A stretch of 64,000 nucleotides of DNA from an uncultured Flavobacteriaceae bacterium (lineage in GTDB: Bacteria > Bacteroidota > Bacteroidia > Flavobacteriales > Flavobacteriaceae): the NCBI GenBank assembly GCA_937901915.1, contig CALGUD010000147.1:1-64000 (forward strand). Direction: 5' to 3'. A model generated the notes under the pieces. It saw only the letters and a program-made list of their open reading frames with translations. It ran no database searches and was not told the origin of the DNA. This document shows, one piece after another, positions 52,554 to 61,592 of this stretch. Positions within the stretch are counted from its first letter, which is position 1. The number at the start of each line of letters is the position of its first letter. The position numbers and the translations under genes are program-made.

Positions 52554-52604
52554 TTCTCCTATCCTTTTTTTATTCCCTTCCCTCCGGGAAGGGTTAGGGA
52601 TGGG
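52484..52604. repeat. Two GC-rich palindromic repeats at the mraY/murD junction
   Basis: CCCCCCATAAGGGGGG at about 52503-52518, extended by GCCCCCCTCACT, lies inside the murD frame. CCCTTCCCTCCGGGAAGGG at about 52575-52593, extended by TTAGGGATGGGC, fills the short gap between genes. Both are typical Bacteroidota palindromes, dropped into an essential operon. Confidence 0.75.
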
Positions 52605-52607
52605 CCT

Positions 52608-53840
52608 TTATCTAACTTTCAATGTTGCCAACGTTATAATTGCCAGCATAATGCCTACAATCCAAAACCGGGTCACAATCTTACTTTCATGAAACCCTTT
52701 CTTTTGAAAATGGTGATGTAAAGGCGCCATTAAAAATATGCGTCTGCCTATACCACTCTTTTTCCGGGTATATTTAAAATAACTTACCTGCATCATTACC
52801 GATAGTACTTCAACCATAAAAACCCCGCATAAAATCGGGAGCAGCAATTCTTTTCTCACTACAATGGCAATAACTGCTATAACCCCACCGATGGTGAGGC
52901 TTCCCGTATCTCCCATAAAAACCTGTGCAGGATATGTATTGTACCATAAAAATCCGACCAATGCTCCTACAAAAGCTGTGATATATACTGTTATTTCACC
53001 AACCCGTGGTATGTAAATAATGTTCAGGTAATCTGAGAAAATAATGTTACCGGAAATCCAGGCAAAAATTCCAAGGGTAAGGACAATAATTGCGGAAGCC
53101 CCACTTGCCAGACCGTCAATTCCATCTGTTAAATTCGCTCCATTAGAAACAGCTGTAATTATAATAATCACAAAGGGTATGAAAATTATCCAGGCATAAT
53201 CTTTATAATTTTCCCCGGTCCATGATATGAGTGCTGAATAATCAAATTCATTTTCTTTAACAAAGGGGATCGTAGTTTTAGCGGACTTTTCTTCTTCTTT
53301 AAACTCTGTTATTGCTGTAACACTCTCAACTAATTCCTGTGGATTTTCATGTTTCACCTCTTCTTTAATTGTTACGTCCGGATGAAAAAACAAAGTTGTA
53401 CCCACAATAAGCCCCAATCCAACCTGACCTAAAACTTTAAATTTGCCTTGTAATCCTGCCTTGTCCTTTTTGAATATTTTAATATAATCGTCTACAAACC
53501 CAATAGCACCCATCCATACTGTTGAAACGATTAACAATATGACATAAATATTATCGAGCCTTGCAAATAACAATACCGGAATGAGGGTAGAAAAAATAAT
53601 GATTAACCCTCCCATGGTTGGCGTTCCTGATTTTTCGATCTGTCCTGCCAATCCTAACTCACGAACTGTTTCGCCAATTTGTTTTTTCCTTAATTTGTTA
53701 ATGATTTTTTTACCGAATATTGTAGAAATAAGTAAAGACAAAATAATTGCCGAAGCTGCCCTGAAGGATATAAACTGGTATAAACCGGCTCCGGGAAACT
53801 GATAATTTTTTTCTAAATATTCGAATAAATAATATAACAT
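52608..53840 (-). CDS. mraY: Phospho-N-acetylmuramoyl-pentapeptide-transferase (MraY)
   Basis: Forms lipid I on undecaprenyl phosphate in the membrane. 410 residues, ten transmembrane helices. TPTMGGLIII, GFVDDYIKIFKKDKAGL, NGANLTDGIDGLASG and the HHHF motif in LMAPLHHHFQKKG are conserved. A cytoplasmic insertion of about 55 residues (HPDVTIKEEVKHENPQELV and onward, near 165-215) is typical of Bacteroidota MraY. It is 66 bp after murE. Confidence 0.97.
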   Translation of the reverse strand: MLYYLFEYLEKNYQFPGAGLYQFISFRAASAIILSLLISTIFGKKIINKLRKKQIGETVRELGLAGQIEKSGTPTMGGLIIIFSTLIPVLLFARLDNIYVILLIVSTVWMGAIGFVDDYIKIFKKDKAGLQGKFKVLGQVGLGLIVGTTLFFHPDVTIKEEVKHENPQELVESVTAITEFKEEEKSAKTTIPFVKENEFDYSALISWTGENYKDYAWIIFIPFVIIIITAVSNGANLTDGIDGLASGASAIIVLTLGIFAWISGNIIFSDYLNIIYIPRVGEITVYITAFVGALVGFLWYNTYPAQVFMGDTGSLTIGGVIAVIAIVVRKELLLPILCGVFMVEVLSVMMQVSYFKYTRKKSGIGRRIFLMAPLHHHFQKKGFHESKIVTRFWIVGIMLAIITLATLKVR

Positions 53841-53906
53841 GGTTATTACTTATTGGTTACTGTTGTTAATAATGACAGCTTTTAAAGCCCGTCCATCAAA
53901 TGAATT

Positions 53907-55370
53907 CTATTTATTTAACTTCTCTAATAACTCCTTCACTATTTTCATATCATCAAAATCACTTTTTACTCCTTTTACCTCCTGATAGGTTTCGTGGCCC
54001 TTGCCTGCTATTAAAATAATATCATCTGTATTGGCCATTTGGCAAGCTGCTTTTATTGCCTGCTTCCTGTCAACTATAGATACCGTTTTTTTAAAATTCT
54101 GGGGTTCTACCCCTTTTTCAATTTCATCTATAATTACCTGTGGCTCTTCAGACCGTGGATTATCGGATGTAAATATTACTTTGGTGCTTAATGTGGATGC
54201 TATATTGCCCATTACAGGCCTTTTCGTTTTATCTCTATCACCTCCACAGCCCATTACTGTTATAAACTCTTCATTTCCGGTTCTTATACTGTTTACTGTT
54301 TCCATAACATTCTTTAAAGCATCCGGTGTATGGGCATAGTCAACAATAGCTGTTATTTTACCTTTAGATATATAATATTGAAACCTTCCGCTTACACTTT
54401 CCAACTCGCTCAAAAGACGAAGGGTTTCCAGTTTTTCCAATCCAAGTAAATCTGCTACAGCATAAACAGCCAAGAGGTTATAAGCATTAAAATTTCCTAT
54501 GAGTTTGGTCCATACATCATTTTTATCAATTTTCAGGAATAAGCCGTTTAATTGATTCTCCATAATTTGCGCCTTATAATCGGCATACGATTTTAAGGCA
54601 TAGGTGTATTTTTTTGCTTTTGTATTCTGGATCATTACCAATCCGTTCTTATCATCTACATTTGTTAATGCAAAAGCTGTTTTAGGGAGGGTATCGAAAT
54701 AACTTTTTTTAATATCCCTGTATTCTTTAAAGGTGGAGTGATAATCTAAATGGTCATGGCTGAGATTAGTAAAAATACCTCCGCTAAACACTAATCCCTC
54801 TGTTCTTTTTTGATGAATTCCGTGTGAGCTCACTTCCATAAAGCAAAATTCAACCCCGGCATCATTCATCATTTTTAAATAACCGTTTATAGTTAATGAA
54901 TCCGGTGTTGTATGAGTGGCTTTAAACTCTTTATCATCCACTAAAATTTTCACTGTTGAAAGTAGACCTACTTTATAACCTGCTTTTTTGAATAATTGAT
55001 GTAATAATGTGGCAATGGTAGTTTTTCCATTTGTTCCCGTTATACCAATTAACTTTAGGTTTTTGGAAGGGGTTCCGTAAAAGTTTGAAGCCATCACTGC
55101 CAGAGCAACATGGGAATCTTCAACCTTTACATAGGTTACACCGTTAATAATATGCTCCGGCATTTCTTCGCATATTACTGCTATTGCACCCGATTTAACA
55201 GCCTTAACAATAAAATCATGTCCGTTTGAAGCAGTACCTTTTATAGCCACAAACACATCGTCCAGAGATACTTTACGGGAATCAAAATGAATATCGTTTA
55301 CGGGTATGTCTGTACTACCCGTAACCGAATTGATGTTAACCTTGTATAATATGTCCTTTAATTTCTTCAA
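53907..55370 (-). CDS. murE: UDP-MurNAc-tripeptide synthetase MurE
   Basis: Adds the third, diamino residue to the stem peptide. 487 residues with the N-terminal UDP-binding domain, P-loop GITGTNGKTTIATLL near 110, YAHTPDALKNVMETV, and the motif SDNPRSEEPQVIIDEI. DNPR matches the meso-diaminopimelate-specific form, as expected for this phylum. Overlaps ftsI by 4 bp. Confidence 0.96.
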   Translation of the reverse strand: MKKLKDILYKVNINSVTGSTDIPVNDIHFDSRKVSLDDVFVAIKGTASNGHDFIVKAVKSGAIAVICEEMPEHIINGVTYVKVEDSHVALAVMASNFYGTPSKNLKLIGITGTNGKTTIATLLHQLFKKAGYKVGLLSTVKILVDDKEFKATHTTPDSLTINGYLKMMNDAGVEFCFMEVSSHGIHQKRTEGLVFSGGIFTNLSHDHLDYHSTFKEYRDIKKSYFDTLPKTAFALTNVDDKNGLVMIQNTKAKKYTYALKSYADYKAQIMENQLNGLFLKIDKNDVWTKLIGNFNAYNLLAVYAVADLLGLEKLETLRLLSELESVSGRFQYYISKGKITAIVDYAHTPDALKNVMETVNSIRTGNEEFITVMGCGGDRDKTKRPVMGNIASTLSTKVIFTSDNPRSEEPQVIIDEIEKGVEPQNFKKTVSIVDRKQAIKAACQMANTDDIILIAGKGHETYQEVKGVKSDFDDMKIVKELLEKLNK

Positions 55371-57373
55371 AGTAGCTTTAATACAATTTTTTGATTCTTT
55401 TCTATTTTAATTCCACCTTTAACGGATTGCTCTACAACTTTACCATTTCCTTCAATTTTTACTTCAATTCCTGCATTTTCAAGTAATGTAAGAGCATCCA
55501 TACCACTCATGCCCAACACATCGGGTACAGTTGTATATTTTTTTTGTGCTTTTGCATAAAACGAGTCGTAGTTTTTATTTACAGACTGATTACTTTTTTC
55601 CAATTCATTTACTGTATCTATCAAAGGAGAATTGGTATATATTTTCTGAGCGATGGTTTTAAATACAGGCCCGGACACATCAGCACCAAAGTATCCCACA
55701 CTTTTATCCGGTTCATGAATAACTACAATACATGAATACTTAGGATTATCTGCGGGAAAATAGCCAGCAAAGGTTGAGATGTATTTAAGTTTATCCTTAT
55801 CCTTACTTGCGTAATCCTTTTGAGTAGTCCCGGTTTTTCCTGCCATAGAAAAACTTTCAGAATATAACCCATGACCCGTACCATGCTCCTTCTCTACTAC
55901 GTTCTTCATCATTTGTTTTACCTTGGAAATTGTTTCCTCCGAGCATATGGAAGGGTTTAATACCTCCTTATCAAATTTTTTTATGGTCCTGTTCCATTCC
56001 TTTACTTCCTTAATCAACATAGGCTTTACCATTTCTCCATTATTGGCAACTGCATTGTAAAAAGTTAATATTTGCAGTGGGGTTAATGAGACCCCATACC
56101 CGTATGCCATCCAGGGCAATGAAATACCACTCCAGTTATCTTTATCATTTGGATGCGGTATTTTTGGTTTTCCTTCTCCTTTAATAGCCAGATTAAGCTG
56201 ATTGTTAAGCCCCATGTTATATAACCTGTTTACAAATCTTTCGGGCCTGTCTTTATAAAAAGTATCAATGATCTTAACAATTCCCGTATTTGAAGAAATT
56301 TCAAATACTTCGGATGCCGACAATTTGCCATACCCATCCCATTTTGAATCCCTAACTTTATATTTGTCATAGAAGGTAATCACCCCCGTATCCACCACAT
56401 AATTGGTATCTATGACTTTGTCTTCTAAAGCTGCGATCATAGCCATTAATTTAAAAGTTGAACCCGGCTCACTAGATTCGCCAATTGCATAATTCAATCT
56501 CTCGTAGTATTTGCCCCACTGCGTTCTACCAAGATTTGAAATTGCTTTTATTTCGCCGGATTCAACTTCCATTACAACAACGCAACCATGATCTGCTTTA
56601 TATTTTTCTAGTTGCTCCAATAGTGCATGATGGGCAACATCCTGAATGTTTATATTTATTGTGGAAATTACATTGTAACCATCTTTAGGCTCTACTTCAT
56701 TATAATCTGTAATAGGTTTCCATTGGTCTTTTGCAATTTTTTGTTTGAGCCTTTTCCCTGCCTGTCCCCTTAAATAATCACCAAAAGCCCCTTCAAGGCC
56801 AACTCTCGTAATATGCCCTTCTTCGTCAATACGCTCATACCCCACACTTCTTTCTGCAATTTTACCTAACGGATGCTCCCTTTTTGTTTTTTGCTCTACA
56901 ATGATTCCACCTCTGTACGGATCCATATTAAAAAGCGGAAAGGTTCTGATACGCGTATAATCCAGATATCCTAAATCTTTAACTACAAGTAAATACCTGT
57001 TTTTATTACCTCTTGCCTTTCGGAATATGTTCTGGTAATAAGAAGAAGGCTTATTAAACATTACCGACAGTGAGTCTGATAAAGGCTTCAGGTACTTTTC
57101 AAAATCGGCAGAACCTGGAGTGAGTGCGTCAAACCTGATATCATATTTAGCAACCGAAGTTGCCAGGAGACTTCCGTCATCTGAATACAAGTTTCCTCTG
57201 TTTGGCTGAATAGTAAAATTTTTAATGGTCTGATCTTTTGCAAGCTCCCTGTATTTATCGCCATCAGTAACCTGTATCGAAATCATTTTAACTACAATTG
57301 CCAAGGCAAGGAGCAACATACATCCTGCAACAAAATATAACCTGTTTAATATGTTTTTCTCTGTTACCGGCAC
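55367..57373 (-). CDS. ftsI: FtsI, septal transpeptidase (class B PBP) with C-terminal PASTA domain
   Basis: Cross-links septal peptidoglycan. 668 residues: N-terminal transmembrane helix (about 12-28), dimerisation domain, then the transpeptidase with SxxK in EPGSTFKL (near 302), SxN in SSNTG (near 355) and KTGT in AGKTGTTQ (near 500). A single PASTA domain (TVPDVLGMSGMDALTLLENA, ending VLKLL) finishes the protein. PASTA tails are usual on Bacteroidota division PBPs. It overlaps murE by 4 bp and follows the FtsL-like gene by 4 bp. Confidence 0.96.
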   Translation of the reverse strand: MPVTEKNILNRLYFVAGCMLLLALAIVVKMISIQVTDGDKYRELAKDQTIKNFTIQPNRGNLYSDDGSLLATSVAKYDIRFDALTPGSADFEKYLKPLSDSLSVMFNKPSSYYQNIFRKARGNKNRYLLVVKDLGYLDYTRIRTFPLFNMDPYRGGIIVEQKTKREHPLGKIAERSVGYERIDEEGHITRVGLEGAFGDYLRGQAGKRLKQKIAKDQWKPITDYNEVEPKDGYNVISTININIQDVAHHALLEQLEKYKADHGCVVVMEVESGEIKAISNLGRTQWGKYYERLNYAIGESSEPGSTFKLMAMIAALEDKVIDTNYVVDTGVITFYDKYKVRDSKWDGYGKLSASEVFEISSNTGIVKIIDTFYKDRPERFVNRLYNMGLNNQLNLAIKGEGKPKIPHPNDKDNWSGISLPWMAYGYGVSLTPLQILTFYNAVANNGEMVKPMLIKEVKEWNRTIKKFDKEVLNPSICSEETISKVKQMMKNVVEKEHGTGHGLYSESFSMAGKTGTTQKDYASKDKDKLKYISTFAGYFPADNPKYSCIVVIHEPDKSVGYFGADVSGPVFKTIAQKIYTNSPLIDTVNELEKSNQSVNKNYDSFYAKAQKKYTTVPDVLGMSGMDALTLLENAGIEVKIEGNGKVVEQSVKGGIKIEKNQKIVLKLL

Positions 57374-57377
57374 CCGT

Positions 57378-57701
57378 TTACATTGATTTATTACTCGTTA
57401 CTTTTATTTTTTTTGGCGGAGTTTCAGAAGCCTTCAACCCTTTTTCTTTTACTCTCTGGGTCACAATAGACTCCAGTTTTAATTGTTGAACAGTTGACCT
57501 TGCATCCACAAACTCACTCTTCAATTCCAACACCTCATCGTTCAGTCTGTCTATTTTAAAGACTTTTTTATCAATACTATGTGAACTGGTAATCATAATG
57601 ACTGCCAATAAAGAGGCAAAAAGAATAAACTTCCAGTTCTTGAGAGCGTCCTCACTAATAAGGAACTTAACTTTCAAAATGTCTATTATACCTTCTTTCA
57701 T
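57378..57701 (-). CDS. ftsL: FtsL-like bitopic division protein
   Basis: 107 residues with a cytoplasmic N terminus of about 22, one transmembrane helix (WKFILFASLLAVIMITSSHS, 23-42) and a periplasmic coiled coil (IDRLNDEVLELKSEFVDARS). This is the size and layout of FtsL, which activates FtsWI with FtsB and FtsQ. FtsL sequences diverge greatly; position between rsmH and ftsI is the main support. The C-terminal Lys-rich tail is unconserved. Confidence 0.85.
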   Translation of the reverse strand: MKEGIIDILKVKFLISEDALKNWKFILFASLLAVIMITSSHSIDKKVFKIDRLNDEVLELKSEFVDARSTVQQLKLESIVTQRVKEKGLKASETPPKKIKVTSNKSM

Positions 57702-57726
57702 TTTCTTTATTTATTATTACAGTTTC

Positions 57727-58629
57727 TCAAATTTTTTCTGCTATTCTCAGCTTCGCACTACGCGCCCTGTTATTTTTCTTTACTTCTTCTGCTGAGGGGG
57801 TAATTAATCCTCCAACTTTTTTGAAAGGGACATTTATATTTCCATAAAAGTCCTTTTCGGGTTCACCTTCAAACTTTCCGTTTATTATAAACCGTTTTAC
57901 CAGTCGATCTTCAAGCGAGTGGTAACTCATTAAACTTAATCTTCCTCCTTTTTTAAGGACTTCCGGTGTTTGCAACAAAAAATCCTTAAGAACCTCAATC
58001 TCCTGGTTAACTTCTATGCGGATTGCCTGGTATATTTGAGCAAGGATCTTTTGTGCTTTGAATCCCGGTAAAAATCCTGCCAAAACTTTCTTGAGCTCAT
58101 CAGTTGTTTTAATGTGCTCTACAGCCCTGGCCTCAACAATAGCTTTTGCCATTGCTTTCGCATTTCTGAGTTCACCATACACACTCAACACTTTCTGCAA
58201 GTCATTTTCATCATAGTAATTGACTACATTATATGCTGAGATCGTATTTTTTTTACTCATTCTCATATCGAGTTTTGCATCAAAACGCGTTGAAAACCCT
58301 CTTTCTGCTTCGTCAAACTGGTGCGATGAAACTCCAAAATCACCTAAAATCCCATCAATTTCCCGTATGCCATAGAACTTTAAATACCGCTTCATAAACC
58401 TGAAGTTTTCATTGATCAGCGTAAACCTTTCGTCATCAATTGTATTCTCAATTGCATCTTCGTCCTGATCAAAAGCAAACAATTTTCCATTTTCACCCAG
58501 TCTGCTTAATATTTCTTTTGAGTGTCCGCCCCCGCCAAATGTAACATCAACATACACTCCATCTTCTTTGATATTAAGGCCGTCAACCGCTTCCTTTAGC
58601 AATACAGGGTTATGATAATTCTTCTCCAT
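57727..58629 (-). CDS. rsmH: 16S rRNA m4C1402 methyltransferase RsmH (MraW)
   Basis: Methylates N4 of C1402 in 16S rRNA with SAM. 300 residues from the ATG at 58629, chosen because MEKNYHNPVLLKEAVDGL is the standard start; the frame runs 36 nt further into mraZ. The SAM site is DVTFGGGGHSKEIL near 32, with GILGDFGVSSHQFD near 105 and the C-terminal SYHSLEDRLVKRF. It overlaps the mraZ 3' end by 20 bp. Confidence 0.96.
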   Translation of the reverse strand: MEKNYHNPVLLKEAVDGLNIKEDGVYVDVTFGGGGHSKEILSRLGENGKLFAFDQDEDAIENTIDDERFTLINENFRFMKRYLKFYGIREIDGILGDFGVSSHQFDEAERGFSTRFDAKLDMRMSKKNTISAYNVVNYYDENDLQKVLSVYGELRNAKAMAKAIVEARAVEHIKTTDELKKVLAGFLPGFKAQKILAQIYQAIRIEVNQEIEVLKDFLLQTPEVLKKGGRLSLMSYHSLEDRLVKRFIINGKFEGEPEKDFYGNINVPFKKVGGLITPSAEEVKKNNRARSAKLRIAEKI

Positions 58630-59077
58630 CATCACCTCCCATAACTTCTTCGGCCAGATCAGCAAAATCTACTGCTGCATCATCAATTGCCTGTTCATAT
58701 TGATCTTTATCCCATATTTCAATGATATTCACCACTGAAGACAATACAATTTCTTTTGTAACTCCGGCAAAAATCACAAGGTCTTTTGGAATTAACAACC
58801 GTCCGTTTGCATCAACTTCCACTACTTTTACACCGGCAGTAAAACGCCGTATAAAATCATTATTCTTTTTCTTAAAACGGTTCAGTTTATTTATTTTTTG
58901 CATAAGAACATTCCATTCTTCCATAGGGTACAACTCAAGGCAGGGTTGGAAAACAGACCTCTTGAGCACAAAACCCTGTTGAAGAACAGGCGAAAGCTGA
59001 TTCTTTAACGCAACAGGAAGCATTATCCTTCCTTTTGCATCGGCTTTACACTCATATGTCCCTACAAAGTTGTTCAT
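58610..59077 (-). CDS. mraZ: Transcription regulator MraZ
   Basis: 155 residues with two AbrB-like SpoVT folds, each with the DxxGR signature: KADAKGRIMLPVALKNQL (near 9) and EVDANGRLLIPKDLVIFAG (near 90). MraZ forms a ring and binds direct repeats upstream of its own operon; in E. coli it represses dcw genes. Three 10-bp spaced GTGGTA repeats lie upstream at 59128-59153. First gene of the cluster. Confidence 0.96.
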   Translation of the reverse strand: MNNFVGTYECKADAKGRIMLPVALKNQLSPVLQQGFVLKRSVFQPCLELYPMEEWNVLMQKINKLNRFKKKNNDFIRRFTAGVKVVEVDANGRLLIPKDLVIFAGVTKEIVLSSVVNIIEIWDKDQYEQAIDDAAVDFADLAEEVMGGDDGEELS

Positions 59078-59109
59078 ATTCTTTACTGACTATAGTCTCT
59101 ACAATTTTT

Positions 59110-59153
59110 CAAATATATGGAAATAATTACCACTTTTTACCACAATTTACCAC
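59110..59153 (-). promoter_or_regulatory. mraZ/dcw promoter with three MraZ boxes
   Basis: GTGGTA occurs three times on the minus strand (59148-59153, 59138-59143, 59128-59133), at exact 10-bp spacing, followed by the -7 box TATATTTG (59110-59117), 32 nt before the mraZ ATG. Ten-bp phased TGG-containing repeats are the known MraZ operator pattern. The boxes occupy the -33 region, so MraZ binding should hinder polymerase. Confidence 0.82.
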
Positions 59154-59314
59154 TTTGTTGATAAATATCATAATTAAATCGATAAAAATCGCCAATCCCA
59201 GGAGGTAACAGTAGTTTAAAAGTGGGATTGAAAAAATAAAAATGTTGAAAACTGTTATTTTTGAGATTCTAAAAACGTATTTTAATAAAAGGTTTTATAT
59301 AATTGTGAAATGCC

Positions 59315-59322
59315 TATATTTG
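59315..59322 (+). promoter_or_regulatory. -7 promoter box of the alpha/beta hydrolase
   Basis: TATATTTG, 28 nt before the ATG at 59351. No clear -33. The 273-bp divergent region between mraZ and this gene holds no other feature. Confidence 0.55.
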
Positions 59323-59350
59323 CTTTCGCTAAAATGACAAACGGCCATTA

Positions 59351-60115
59351 ATGCAACACGAATTAAAAAAAGAAGGAAAATTTAGTTATTCAGAGGTTGG
59401 AGAAGGCACTCCCATGATAATCTTACATGGTTTAATGGGAGGATTAAGTAACTTTAACGGTGTAACAGACTATTTTTCTCAAAGGAATTATAAAATACTT
59501 CTTCCCGAATTACCGGTGTATACAATGTCTTTACTAAAGACCAATGTAAAAAGCTTAGCCAAATATGTAGAACAATTTATCGAGTTTAAAGAACTCGATC
59601 AGGTAATCTTACTTGGCAACTCTCTGGGTGGTCATATTGGTTTATTGCATACAAAATTATATGCAGACAAAGTTAAAGCACTAGTAATTACCGGAAGTTC
59701 CGGTTTATATGAAAGCGCCATGGGTGATGGTTACCCTAAACGCGGCGATTACGAGTTTATAAAAAAGAAGAGTGAAGATGTTTTTTATGACCCAAAAGTG
59801 GCCACAAAAGAAATTGTAGATGAAGTGTATGCTACTGTAAATAATCGGCATAAACTTATAAAAACACTGGCTATCGCTAAAAGTGCCATAAGACATAACA
59901 TGGCTAAAGATCTTCCTAATATGCATACACCTACGTGTATAATCTGGGGTAAAGATGATAATGTAACACCACCAAATGTGGCTGAGGATTTCCATAAATT
60001 TTTGCCTGATTCCGATCTTTACTGGATAGATAAATGCGGACACGCACCTATGATGGAACATCCCGACGAGTTTAATAAATTATTGGATGCCTGGCTACAA
60101 AAAAGAGGTTTTTAA
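59351..60115 (+). CDS. Alpha/beta hydrolase
   Basis: 254 residues, cytoplasmic. LHGLMGGLSNF (oxyanion loop, near 25), GNSLGGHIGL (nucleophile Ser, near 97), IWGKDDNVTPP (Asp) and CGHAPMMEHPDEF (His) give a complete catalytic triad. The substrate is unknown. It is divergent from mraZ and upstream of engB; this neighbourhood is common in flavobacteria. A short AATTCAGAATTTTGAATT repeat follows the stop. Confidence 0.9.
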   Translation: MQHELKKEGKFSYSEVGEGTPMIILHGLMGGLSNFNGVTDYFSQRNYKILLPELPVYTMSLLKTNVKSLAKYVEQFIEFKELDQVILLGNSLGGHIGLLHTKLYADKVKALVITGSSGLYESAMGDGYPKRGDYEFIKKKSEDVFYDPKVATKEIVDEVYATVNNRHKLIKTLAIAKSAIRHNMAKDLPNMHTPTCIIWGKDDNVTPPNVAEDFHKFLPDSDLYWIDKCGHAPMMEHPDEFNKLLDAWLQKRGF

Positions 60116-60202
60116 TTCAGAATTTTGAATTTTAACTTGCTAATTGTTGGGTTAAAAGTTACAGATGTTTTTTTACAGAATTGCTGCAACCTTAATCCTA
60201 AA

Positions 60203-60266
60203 TAACTCAATAACCTAGTAACTCAATAACCTAGTAACTCAATAACCTAGTAACTCAATAACTTAA
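60203..60266. repeat. 16-bp tandem repeat (about four copies) upstream of engB
   Basis: TAACTCAATAACCTAG is repeated exactly three times (60203, 60219, 60235) with a partial, changed fourth copy ending 8 bp before the engB ATG at 60275. Such a repeat could vary in copy number and alter the leader or promoter of engB. Confidence 0.9.
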
Positions 60267-60274
60267 TAACATCC

Positions 60275-60883
60275 ATGAAAATTAAATCGGCAGAGTTTAT
60301 AATAAGTAATTCTGACGTTAGTAAATGTCCGAAGGACCTTATACCTGAATATGCATTTATTGGAAGATCGAATGTGGGGAAATCTTCGTTGATAAATATG
60401 CTTACCAACCGGAAGCATCTTGCTAAAATTTCCGGTAAACCGGGAAAAACCCAGTTAATAAATCATTTTAAGATAAACGATGAATGGTTTCTGGTAGATT
60501 TACCAGGTTACGGATATGCCAAGGTTTCTAAAAGTGCAAAAAGAACTTTCCAAAAGTTCATTACTGCCTATTTTGAAAAAAGGCAACAACTCCTATCCGC
60601 CTTTGTTCTCATAGATATAAGGCATGAACCTCAAAAAATAGACCTAGATTTTATGGAGTGGCTCGGGGAAAGCCAGATCCCGTTTTCCATCATTTTTACA
60701 AAGGCCGATAAATTAAAACCGGGTGCTATAGAACGGGATGTAGAAGCCTACCTTACAAAACTTACAGAAGATGTATGGGAAGAAGCTCCCAATTACTTTG
60801 TTACTTCTTCTGCATCGGGGACGGGGAAAGATGAAGTGCTGGCGTATATTGAGCAGATTAACAGAGAGATTAAAAATTCCTGA
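60275..60883 (+). CDS. engB: Ribosome biogenesis GTP-binding protein EngB (YsxC/YihA)
   Basis: GTPase needed for large ribosomal subunit assembly. 202 residues: G1 GRSNVGKSS near 29, the G2 Thr in GKTQLINHF, G3 DLPGYGYAK near 74, G4 TKADK near 141 and G5 TSSASGTG near 176. The start is the ATG right after a 16-bp tandem repeat. It converges with the 123-residue gene, with a 14-bp overlap of 3' ends. Confidence 0.96.
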   Translation: MKIKSAEFIISNSDVSKCPKDLIPEYAFIGRSNVGKSSLINMLTNRKHLAKISGKPGKTQLINHFKINDEWFLVDLPGYGYAKVSKSAKRTFQKFITAYFEKRQQLLSAFVLIDIRHEPQKIDLDFMEWLGESQIPFSIIFTKADKLKPGAIERDVEAYLTKLTEDVWEEAPNYFVTSSASGTGKDEVLAYIEQINREIKNS

Positions 60884-61241
60884 CATGATCCTCTATCTCC
60901 CCCATCAACTCTTCTACACTCTTTAATTCATTTATTCTTTCGGTCGTAATAAATACTTCCAACTCATTATTATTTTCAATGAGTATTATGGGAAAAGTGA
61001 ATTTATAGCCAAACTTGGAAGCGTAGCTTTTTTTAAATTCATCCATATGAAGGAAGTCCATTTCTATGTTGGATGTCTCCCTGAATTTTCTCCACTGCCT
61101 GTTTTCTGAAACAGTACCAAAAGTCAATGCACAGAGGTTGCAGTTATAAGTATGCGGACTCAATATTTTATGAGCAGAATCAATGACTGAATTTAGTCTG
61201 CCTGAATTTGCGTTGTAGATGAAAATGAGTTTTATAACCAT
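60870..61241 (-). CDS. Conserved hypothetical protein with CxxC motif
   Basis: 123 residues. The opening IFIYNANSGRLNSVIDSAHKILSP and CNLCALTFGTV (a CxxC near 34-37) are distinctive of a family I have seen as hypothetical in flavobacteria, often near engB; function unknown. It is soluble with an alpha/beta pattern reminiscent of thioredoxin-like folds, though this is a guess. Confidence 0.75.
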   Translation of the reverse strand: MVIKLIFIYNANSGRLNSVIDSAHKILSPHTYNCNLCALTFGTVSENRQWRKFRETSNIEMDFLHMDEFKKSYASKFGYKFTFPIILIENNNELEVFITTERINELKSVEELMGEIEDHVRNF

Positions 61242-61301
61242 ATATAAATAATCTATGCTAAGACATGAATTCCTAAAGTCATTTTCATCTAAGCGAGAAA
61301 A

Positions 61302-61592
61302 TTATTTTCTCTTTTTATCCGGATGTTGATGAGTGTTAAACACAGAATAAACTATAATTTCTTTTTTATACTTCTCATAAATAATTATATACGGAAATCT
61401 TTTTAATGGAAGTTCTCTGAAATTCTTCCTCTTTACAGAAAAAAGAGCTTTGCCAGCTTTTAAAGTTTCAAAATAGCCATCTAAATAATTATAAAAATCT
61501 TCCTCTAAACCTGGTTGTTTAGATTTATACCATACAATTGCTTCTTCAATTTCATCCTGAGCTTCCGGTTCAATAATCAATTTAAAAGCCAT
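61302..61592 (-). CDS. RelE/ParE-type toxin
   Basis: 96 residues. The ParE/RelE plasmid-stabilisation pattern is clear: IIEPEAQDEIEEAIVWYKSKQPGL at the start, then FRELPLKRFPYIIIYEKYKKEIIVYSVFNTHQHPDK. In this superfamily RelE members cleave mRNA on ribosomes and ParE members poison gyrase; the ending lacks clear RelE catalytic residues, so ParE is favoured. The antitoxin gene upstream overlaps it by 11 bp. Confidence 0.88.
   Translation of the reverse strand: MAFKLIIEPEAQDEIEEAIVWYKSKQPGLEEDFYNYLDGYFETLKAGKALFSVKRKNFRELPLKRFPYIIIYEKYKKEIIVYSVFNTHQHPDKKRK

Noticed and set aside
60203..60270. Possible CRISPR array
   Set aside because: The repeats are directly adjacent without spacers, so this is a simple tandem repeat.
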